Source of the DNA: DATKSS01 sp049582065
GTDB lineage: Bacteria > Chloroflexota > Dormibacteria > Dormibacterales > Dormibacteraceae
Length of the DNA stretch: 13,589 bases
Direction of reading: 5' to 3'
Assembly: GCA_049582065.1 (NCBI GenBank)
Contig: JBAUTF010000269.1
Coordinates: forward strand, 1 to 13,589
How positions within the stretch are numbered: position 1 is the first letter of the stretch; the number at the start of each line of letters is the position of its first letter. The notes under the pieces were generated by a model. The model made no database searches. It was not told where the DNA came from and saw only the letters and a program-made list of their open reading frames with translations. Positions 1 to 9,441 of the stretch are shown piece after piece. The translations under genes and the position numbers were made by a program.

Positions 1-444
1 GCGCAGTACTGGTCGACCTACTCGCGTCTCAAGGACTACCTCGACGAGGTGCGGCGCAAAGCGCGAGAGGAAGGGCTCGTAGTCAGCGCGACCGGTCGCC
101 GGCGCGCGATCCCGGACTTGCGGTCTCCCAACTTCCAGCTGCGCAGCGCCGCTGAGCGCATGGCGATCAACTTTCCGATGCAGTCCCTCGCGGCGGACAT
201 CATCAAGATCGCAATGGTCCGATTGCAGCGCGAGATCGAGGCCGACCAGATCGAGGGTCGCATGCTGTTGCAGGTGCACGATGAGCTGCTGTTCGAGGTC
301 CCCAAGAGCGAGGTCGACCAGTTCGCTGAGAAAGTTCCGCGCATCATGACGGGCGCGTACGAGCTGGAAACGGGGATCGAGGTCGAGACCAAGGTCGGTC
401 CCAACTGGGCGGACATGAAGAAGCTCGCCGTGGTCCGGGCCTAG
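1..444 (+). CDS. polA: DNA polymerase I, C-terminal part (5' end outside window)
   Basis: This is the last 147 codons of a family A DNA polymerase, read in frame from base 1 to TAG at 442-444; the start lies upstream of the window. PolA fills gaps after excision repair and replaces Okazaki primers in the cytoplasm. The fragment covers the end of the fingers and the palm. A GRRR segment is followed by the AAERMAINFPMQ...AADIIK block typical of the family. Motif C (QVHDE, bases 271-285) holds the catalytic aspartate at 280-282. The protein ends shortly after the conserved GPNWADMK tail, so the C-terminus is natural. Whether it has 5'- or 3'-exonuclease domains cannot be seen. mutM begins 9 bases after the stop, and its likely ribosome binding site AGGA overlaps the polA stop codon, which suggests co-transcription. 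Confidence 0.96.
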   Translation, partial: AQYWSTYSRLKDYLDEVRRKAREEGLVVSATGRRRAIPDLRSPNFQLRSAAERMAINFPMQSLAADIIKIAMVRLQREIEADQIEGRMLLQVHDELLFEVPKSEVDQFAEKVPRIMTGAYELETGIEVETKVGPNWADMKKLAVVRA

Positions 445-453
445 GACACTCAG

Positions 454-1332
454 GTGCCTGAGCTGCCCGAGGTAGAGACGATCGTCGCGGACCTGAAGCC
501 GCACCTGGTCGGCCGCACGATCATGAGCTGTGAGCTCCTCTTTCCCTCCATCGTCAGGCACCCTGAGCCGGAGGAGTTCATCGACTCGATCGCCGGCCTG
601 CGCATCGAGTCGGTGGGCCGGCGCGGCAAGTTCATCCTCATCAGGCTCGGCGGCGAGCTGTTGCTGGTCGTCCACCTGGGCATGACAGGCCAGCTCCGTC
701 TGGTCGAGGTGGATTCACCAGTCGAGAAGCACACACATGCGATCTTCACGTTGGACGAGGATTCGGCCTCCCCACCGGCGCAGCCCTCCTCCACCTCCCC
801 ACAGGTGGGGAGGCGGAGGCAGCTGCGCTATCGGGATCCTCGCCGGTTTGGGCGTTTACTCCTCGGGACCGAGGAAGCCTTGCTCCGGTCGAAGACCTTG
901 CCGCGCCTGGGCCCAGAGCCGATCGATCCCGGCTTTGCCGCCGACGAGCTGTTCCGCCGGCTGCGCGGGCGGCGCACATCGCTGAAGGCCGTGCTGCTCG
1001 ACCAGGCTTCGATCGCCGGCGTAGGCAACATCTATGCGGATGAGTCGCTGCATCGCGCGCACTTGCGGCCGGACCGGGTGGCCGGGAGCGTGAGCCGCAA
1101 ATCTGCGCAGCGCCTCCACGATTCTTTGCGCGAGTCCCTGCAGGTTGCGATTCAGAATCGCGGCAGCTCTGTGGACACTTATCGCGATGCTTGGGGCGAG
1201 GCGGGCGGTCAGCAGGAGAAGCTTCTCGTCTACGGTCGCGCCGGGGAACCGTGCTTCACGTGCGGGCGTCCCCTGAGCGTGATCCGCCTCGCGGGCCGCA
1301 CCACCGTTTTCTGCCGCCGTTGCCAGCGATAG
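454..1332 (+). CDS. mutM: Formamidopyrimidine-DNA glycosylase (8-oxoguanine), with in-frame insertion
   Basis: This bifunctional glycosylase/AP lyase removes 8-oxoguanine and formamidopyrimidines in base excision repair. The GTG start at 454 gives MPELPEVE, in which Pro2 is the catalytic nucleophile and Glu3 the general acid; AGGA at 443-446 is well spaced. Other family marks are Lys59, Met76 in HLGMTG, RDPRRFG at 128-134, the helix-two-turn-helix around 176-199 with GVGNIYADE, and a C-terminal zinc finger C267-X2-C270-X16-C287-X2-C290 with Arg282. The protein has 292 residues, against about 270 usually. The excess matches residues 105-120 (low-complexity Ser/Pro/Gln). These are encoded by bases 766-813, a copy of the palindromic repeat described separately, and lie between two conserved beta-strands. 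All catalytic residues are present, so the enzyme is probably active. Confidence 0.96.
   Translation: MPELPEVETIVADLKPHLVGRTIMSCELLFPSIVRHPEPEEFIDSIAGLRIESVGRRGKFILIRLGGELLLVVHLGMTGQLRLVEVDSPVEKHTHAIFTLDEDSASPPAQPSSTSPQVGRRRQLRYRDPRRFGRLLLGTEEALLRSKTLPRLGPEPIDPGFAADELFRRLRGRRTSLKAVLLDQASIAGVGNIYADESLHRAHLRPDRVAGSVSRKSAQRLHDSLRESLQVAIQNRGSSVDTYRDAWGEAGGQQEKLLVYGRAGEPCFTCGRPLSVIRLAGRTTVFCRRCQR
766..813 (+). repeat. Palindromic element copy 1, inside mutM
   Basis: This 48-bp segment (16 codons, frame preserved) begins GCCTCCCCACC, followed by a small GGC-GCA-GCC hairpin. It ends in a perfect inverted repeat: CCTCCCCAC at 794-802, a 2-base loop, and GTGGGGAGG at 805-813. The same order of parts (CCTCCCCACC, GGC...GCC hairpin, CCTCCCC/GGGGAGG palindrome) is found at 6381-6425 and, inverted, at 8987-9039. 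The encoded residues are absent from the usual mutM alignment. The exact ends are estimated. Confidence 0.75.
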
Positions 1333-1991
1333 CTCCGCTCGTCCCCAGGCTGGTCGCGATCGCGGTCCTCGCGGTCGCGTTTGTCGGGATGACGATCGCG
1401 ATGTCCGCCGGCTTGTTCGTCGCCCTGGACCACGAGGTGGCGCAGGGCATGCACGGCATCTGGCAAGAGTCACTGCATGCGGTGTTCCAGGCGATCGCCG
1501 AGCTCGGCGGCGTCGAGGTGACCGGCCTTTTGATGGTCGGGCTCTTCTTCTACCTGTGGCGCGGAGGGTTCGGCTCCGACTCGCTTGCCGTCCTCGCCTT
1601 CGTCGGCGCAGTGACGCTCGAGGTCCTGTACAAGTTCCTGTTCTTTCACCCGGGCCCGCCGCACTCGCTGTCGCACACAGACGGCCCGAGCGTGACCGAC
1701 CTGCTGTTCGGCAGCGGTGATGGCGGCAACAGCTTTCCGAGCGGCCACATGGTCCGCACCGTGGTCGTCTACGGGCTGCTCGCATTTGTGATCAGGCGGC
1801 TGGCGGTATCGCTCGTGGTACGAGCGCTCGCGGCGCCGGTCGCGATCTTCATCGTCGTCCTCATGGCGTTTGACCGCCTTTACCTGGATGTGCACTGGGA
1901 GTCGGACGTCATCGGCGGCCTGTTGCTGGGGGCCATCGGTCTGCTCGCCGGGACAGTCTGGCTGGACCGGCCGCGAAGGGCTGACAATTAA
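1320..1991 (+). CDS. PAP2-family membrane phosphatase with altered motif 1
   Basis: This is a membrane protein of the phosphatidic-acid phosphatase type 2 superfamily, whose members dephosphorylate lipid phosphates such as undecaprenyl pyrophosphate; the substrate here is unknown. About six hydrophobic segments are visible. Motif 2 is PSGH (residues 140-143). Motif 3 is D-R186-X5-H192-X3-D196, with Arg, His and Asp present but Asp in place of the usual first Ser. Motif 1, normally KX6RP, reads K105-FLFFHP-G112-P, so the expected Arg is Gly. The TTG start at 1320 overlaps the mutM end by 13 bases and gives 223 residues. I chose it because it is the closest initiator before the first membrane segment; no clear ribosome binding site supports it, and the true start could differ. 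TAA ends it 3 bases before cutA. Confidence 0.82.
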   Translation: MPAIAPLVPRLVAIAVLAVAFVGMTIAMSAGLFVALDHEVAQGMHGIWQESLHAVFQAIAELGGVEVTGLLMVGLFFYLWRGGFGSDSLAVLAFVGAVTLEVLYKFLFFHPGPPHSLSHTDGPSVTDLLFGSGDGGNSFPSGHMVRTVVVYGLLAFVIRRLAVSLVVRALAAPVAIFIVVLMAFDRLYLDVHWESDVIGGLLLGAIGLLAGTVWLDRPRRADN

Positions 1992-1994
1992 GCG

Positions 1995-2324
1995 GTGGAG
2001 AAAGCCGTGCTCATCCTTGTGACGACCGGGGGCCGCGATGACGCGGAACGCCTGGGCGAGTCCCTGGTCGTAGAACACCTCGCCGCCAGCTGCTCCGTCG
2101 TGCCGACAGTGCATTCGTTCTACTACTGGGAGGGTCAGTTGAAGCGCGAGCACGAGGCGCTGCTGATGGTCAGGACGACCGAATCTCGAGCCGCGGCCGT
2201 GCAGGACTATGTCAAAAGCCATCACGACTATGCGCTCCCAGAGATCCTTCAGATACCGGTCGAAGGCGGGTCGCCCGCCTATCTGGAGTGGCTCCAAGCA
2301 CAAGTCGTTCCCCAGACGCGCTGA
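1995..2324 (+). CDS. cutA: CutA1-like divalent-cation tolerance protein
   Basis: This small cytoplasmic protein (109 residues) is of the CutA1 family: trimeric, ferredoxin-like proteins of PII-like fold. They are historically linked to copper or divalent-cation tolerance, but their cellular role remains uncertain. Visible family features are the N-terminal VLILVTT strand, the LAASCSVVP segment, S-F-Y-Y-W-E-G at 41-47, an E...LLMVRTT strand (54-62), and HHDYALPEILQIPV with Y..W at the end (76-99). The length is typical. The GTG start at 1995 lies 3 bases after the PAP2 stop and is the only initiator before the first strand. No strong ribosome binding site is seen, so translational coupling to the upstream gene is likely. 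Nothing nearby suggests a metal-handling locus. Confidence 0.9.
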   Translation: MEKAVLILVTTGGRDDAERLGESLVVEHLAASCSVVPTVHSFYYWEGQLKREHEALLMVRTTESRAAAVQDYVKSHHDYALPEILQIPVEGGSPAYLEWLQAQVVPQTR

Positions 2325-2356
2325 CCGTTAAGTGAGCGCTTAGACTCTTTGACGGG

Positions 2357-5104
<2,748 letters not shown>

Positions 5105-5113
5105 CTGAGCGAG

Positions 5114-6334
5114 TTGCGGGTCTCGTCGTATCCACTGGTCGACGCCGCGGAGGCCGCGGCGGCAGTGCTCGAGCGCACTCCTGTGCTCGGTACCGAGCAC
5201 CTCGCGCTGGCGGACTGCAACGGTCGCGTGCTGGCGGAAGACCTGACCGCGCAGTCGCCCCTGCCGGCGTTTCCCTCCAGTGCCGTTGACGGATACGCGG
5301 TGAGGTCTGCAGATGCGGGCCAGACCCTGCGCGTCGTCGGCGAGTCGGCCGCCGGCCGGCCGCTGGCTGAGCGCATAATCGCCGGTCGCGCGGCCCGCAT
5401 CCTCACGGGGGGGGTCCTGCCCGACGGGGCCGATTGCGTCGTGATGGTCGAGGAAGTGAGGTTGGACGGCGAGCTCGTCACGGTCCCGCCGGGGCTGCAT
5501 CCCGGGACGAATTTCCATGCGGTCGGAGCGGACCTTCGCGCAGGCGAGAAGGTGATGTCCGCCGGGACCCAGCTCGGGGCCGCCGAGATCGGCCTGGCGG
5601 CAGCGATGGGACTCCCGCGGCTGCCGGTGCACCGGCGCCCGCGCGTCGCCCTGATGTCCACGGGTGACGAGCTGGTCGAGGTGGGTAAGAAGCCGGGGCG
5701 CGGCCAGATCCAGGACTCCAACAGGTGGGCGCTGCTGGCGGCCTTGCGCGAGGCTGGCGCCGAGGTCCGCCTGCTCGGGATCGCCCCAGACGAACCAGAT
5801 CCGCTTCGGCGCCTGGTCGAGGATGCGCTGGGCCAGGCCGACGTGCTCGTCACATCAGGCGGCGTGTCGGTCGGTACCCACGACCTGGTCAAGCCTCTCC
5901 TGGAATCGCTGGGCACCGTGCACATCGGACGTGTGAAGCTGAAGCCTGGGAAGCCGTTCACCTTCGCCACCATCCAGGGCGAGGGCCGAAAGATCGCCTT
6001 CGGCCTGCCGGGCTTCCCGGTCTCGTCGCTCGTGACGTTCGAGGTTTTCGTGAGACCGGCGCTGCGGAAGATGCAGGGGTTTTCCGCTCTGCACCGGCCC
6101 TCATTGCCGGTGCGGCTTGGCTACGATGCCAGGCCCAGCGCAGACCGCACCGAGTACCAACGCGTCACGCTGCGTCGGGAAGGCCTGGAGCTCGTCGCCC
6201 ACTCCACCGGCTCGCAGTCTTCTTCGCGATTGATGTCGCTGGCGGGAGCACACGCGCTGGTGCGCGTCCCGCCCGGCGATCAAGGACTCAAGTCAGGTTC
6301 GGTCGTCGAAGCGATGATCCTTGCCCTGCCCTGA
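5114..6334 (+). CDS. moeA: Molybdopterin molybdenumtransferase
   Basis: MoeA inserts molybdate into adenylylated molybdopterin, the last step of molybdenum cofactor synthesis, in the cytoplasm. The 406-residue length is normal. Motifs in order are PAFPSSAVDGYAVR (51-64, with Asp59), ILTGG..P.GAD (96-107), the MPT-binding-type STGDEL (182-187), GQIQDSN (197-203), TSGGVSVG (247-254) with Asp257, PGKPF (278-282) and GLPGFPVSS (297-305). A C-terminal beta domain IV runs from about 330. The TTG start at 5114 is 9 bases after the ABC transporter stop and is the first initiator before the conserved N-terminus; only a weak GAGCGAG precedes it. No other cofactor gene (moaA, mobA, moeB) is in the window, so moeA stands apart from its pathway here. 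A run of eight Gs lies at 5407-5414. Confidence 0.96.
   Translation: MRVSSYPLVDAAEAAAAVLERTPVLGTEHLALADCNGRVLAEDLTAQSPLPAFPSSAVDGYAVRSADAGQTLRVVGESAAGRPLAERIIAGRAARILTGGVLPDGADCVVMVEEVRLDGELVTVPPGLHPGTNFHAVGADLRAGEKVMSAGTQLGAAEIGLAAAMGLPRLPVHRRPRVALMSTGDELVEVGKKPGRGQIQDSNRWALLAALREAGAEVRLLGIAPDEPDPLRRLVEDALGQADVLVTSGGVSVGTHDLVKPLLESLGTVHIGRVKLKPGKPFTFATIQGEGRKIAFGLPGFPVSSLVTFEVFVRPALRKMQGFSALHRPSLPVRLGYDARPSADRTEYQRVTLRREGLELVAHSTGSQSSSRLMSLAGAHALVRVPPGDQGLKSGSVVEAMILALP
5407..5414 (+). other. Homopolymeric G8 tract in moeA
   Basis: Eight consecutive Gs encode the Gly-Gly of the conserved ILTGG motif (codons ACG GGG GGG GTC). The run is the longest homopolymer I noticed in the window. It is a possible slippage site, though the amino-acid constraint (two Gly, then Val) explains most of it. 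Confidence 0.8.
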
Positions 6335-6380
6335 CAGTAGAAGTACCGCCCCATCCCCCTTTGTTCGCATCCGCAGGGTC

Positions 6381-6425
6381 GCCCTCCCCACCCCCGGCTT
6401 CGCCGGTACCTCCCCGCCAGCCGGG
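6381..6425 (+). repeat. Palindromic element copy 2, moeA-uvrB intergenic
   Basis: The segment has the order GCCCTCCCCACCCC, then a hairpin CCGGC-TTC-GCCGG (6394-6406), then ACCTCCCCGCC (6409-6419). The right arm of the last palindrome is degenerate (CCGGGA in place of GGGGAGG). It parallels copy 1 at 766-813 and the reverse complement of copy 3 at 8987-9039. It occupies most of the otherwise featureless half of the intergenic region after moeA. The lack of a T-run argues against a classical terminator. Confidence 0.7.
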
Positions 6426-6436
6426 ACGCCTCCTCC

Positions 6437-6450
6437 CGAACGTTTGTGCG
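6437..6450 (+). promoter_or_regulatory. Probable LexA (SOS) box upstream of uvrB
   Basis: CGAAC-GTTT-GTGCG matches the Gram-positive/actinobacterial SOS consensus CGAAC-N4-GTTCG at 9 of 10 defined positions (one T to G change in the right half). It lies 18 bases before the uvrB start and directly upstream of a -10-like hexamer, the expected place for a repressor of uvrB. That LexA binds here is inferred. Confidence 0.6.
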
Positions 6451-6453
6451 CCT

Positions 6454-6459
6454 TAGAAT
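6454..6459 (+). promoter_or_regulatory. -10-like hexamer of the uvrB promoter
   Basis: TAGAAT matches TATAAT at five of six positions and stands out in very GC-rich DNA. No good -35 hexamer is found 16-18 bases upstream (TCCTCC region). A transcript would start near 6466 and have almost no leader, so the ribosome binding site would be at its very 5' end or lost. The true start may therefore differ. Confidence 0.4.
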
Positions 6460-6466
6460 GGAGAGG
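6460..6466 (+). promoter_or_regulatory. uvrB ribosome binding site
   Basis: GGAGAGG ends 2 bases before ATG at 6469, and its GGAG core sits 5 bases before it. It is the clearest Shine-Dalgarno sequence in the window and fixes the uvrB start. Confidence 0.7.
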
Positions 6467-6468
6467 CG

Positions 6469-8546
<2,078 letters not shown>

Positions 8547-8550
<4 letters not shown>

Positions 8551-8972
8551 GGAATGTCAAGCGCGCCGAGGCCCTGCTGGCGGCCGAGCCGGCGGGCTGG
8601 ATGGAGACGCTCGGCGCGCGCATCGCGGAGGCGGAGCCCGGTCGCGTCGTCCTGGAGCTGGAGGCGGGTCCGCAGCACCGTCACGGCGAAGGCGTAGTCC
8701 AGGGTGGAGTGATCACCCAGATCGCGGACGCTGCCATGGGCATGTCACTCGCCACGCTCCAGGAGGACGGGATGTGGAACACCACCATCGAGCTCAAGAT
8801 CAACTTCTTGAGGCCTGTCGTGGAGGGTCGGCTCCGAGCCATTGGCCGAGTGATCGAGATGCGCCAGACCCTGCTGTTCAGTGAGGCCGACGTGATCGAC
8901 GATCGCGACCGGCTGGTCGCGAGGGCATCGTCCACCTGTATGCCGGTGACCGCGGGCCATGGCCGTGAATAG
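8547..8972 (+). CDS. PaaI-like hotdog-fold thioesterase (first of pair)
   Basis: This 141-residue protein has the single hotdog domain of PaaI/4HBT-type acyl-CoA thioesterases, which hydrolyse acyl- or aryl-CoA thioesters; the substrate is unknown. The core helix reads GEGVVQGGVITQIADAAMG (48-66), with the likely catalytic acid Asp61. The HGG of PaaI is QGG here, a variant also familiar in related thioesterases. The following strands (IELKINFLRPV, then a GRVIEM.QTLLFSEADV strand, then ARASST) complete the fold. The GTG start at 8547 overlaps the uvrB stop by four bases (GTGA), so translation is probably coupled to uvrB. Its relation to the next gene is clear from shared spacing of G-V-GG-I--AD-AMG, suggesting an old tandem duplication. 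A role in DNA repair is not shown by the sequence. Confidence 0.88.
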
Positions 8973-9429
8973 AAATAGGAAGGTGACCTCCCCGCTGGCG
9001 GGGAGGACCGCGGCCGCAGGCCGCGGGGTGGGGATGGGCAGTCAGCCGGCACCGTCCCGCGCTTGGGCGTGGCTTGGCCTACGGTTGGTGGATACCGGAG
9101 ACGGCACCGCCACAGTCGAGATGACTGCGACGGAAGACATGGCCAACCACTCCGGTTTCGTCCACGGTGGGATGATCAGCACGCTGGCCGACTCCGCCAT
9201 GGGCCGGTCGCTCCGCACTCTGAGCCCTGGGGTCACACGCGCGATGAGCTTCGACCTCAAGCTCAACTTCATCGCGGCGGCCAAGATCGGCGAGACGCTG
9301 AGCGCCAAAGGCAGCGTGATACACGCGGGCAGGCGCACGGCGGTGACGGAGTGCCGGGTCGAAGGCGCGAACCGGAGGCTGGTCGCCACGGCGAGCGCGA
9401 CGTTTGCGGTCACACGAGAAAAGGAATGA
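8959..9429 (+). CDS. PaaI-like hotdog-fold thioesterase (second of pair), N-terminus altered by repeat
   Basis: This is a second hotdog thioesterase, 156 residues from ATG 8959. The core includes ANHSGFVHGGMISTLADSAMG (62-82), with Asn63, His69 and probable catalytic Asp78, closer to classic PaaI than the upstream paralogue. Strands MSFDLKLNFIAA and a GSVIHAGRRTAVTECRV stretch follow. ATG 8959 overlaps the first thioesterase by 14 bases and has GGTGA 9 bases upstream. From this start, residues 10-27 are encoded by the palindromic element at 8987-9039 and are Gly/Ala/Arg-rich. An alternative ATG at 9034 (131 residues) lies inside the element itself. No in-frame start exists between the element's end and the conserved core at about 9064, so the element either is translated or supplies the start codon. 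TGA ends 12 bases before uvrA. Confidence 0.85.
   Translation: MAVNRNRKVTSPLAGRTAAAGRGVGMGSQPAPSRAWAWLGLRLVDTGDGTATVEMTATEDMANHSGFVHGGMISTLADSAMGRSLRTLSPGVTRAMSFDLKLNFIAAAKIGETLSAKGSVIHAGRRTAVTECRVEGANRRLVATASATFAVTREKE
8987..9039 (-). repeat. Palindromic element copy 3 (inverse orientation), start of second thioesterase
   Basis: On the + strand it has a perfect inverted repeat CCTCCCCGC (8987-8995), 2-base loop, GCGGGGAGG (8998-9006). A second perfect inverted repeat follows, CCGCGGCC (9008-9015), loop GCA, GGCCGCGG (9019-9026), and then GGGGTGGGGATGGGC. Read as the reverse complement it has the same order of parts as copies at 766-813 and 6381-6425. This is the best-preserved copy, with both hairpins intact. 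It directly follows AGGAAGGTGA (8977-8986), a strong Shine-Dalgarno-like string that it now separates from any start codon. Confidence 0.75.
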
Positions 9430-9441
9430 ACGAGACTCCGG

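Noticed and set aside
2329..2342. Imperfect inverted repeat TAAG...CTTA between cutA and the ABC gene as an operator.
   Set aside because: Only the four outer bases pair; the centre does not, and no partner site or promoter hexamers are convincing.
6361..6370. GTTCG half-site further upstream of uvrB as a second LexA box.
   Set aside because: Only one half matches; no CGAAC lies at the required spacing.
6394..6406. CCGGC-TTC-GCCGG hairpin after moeA as an intrinsic terminator.
   Set aside because: There is no T-rich tract after it, and the hairpin is explained as part of the palindromic element.
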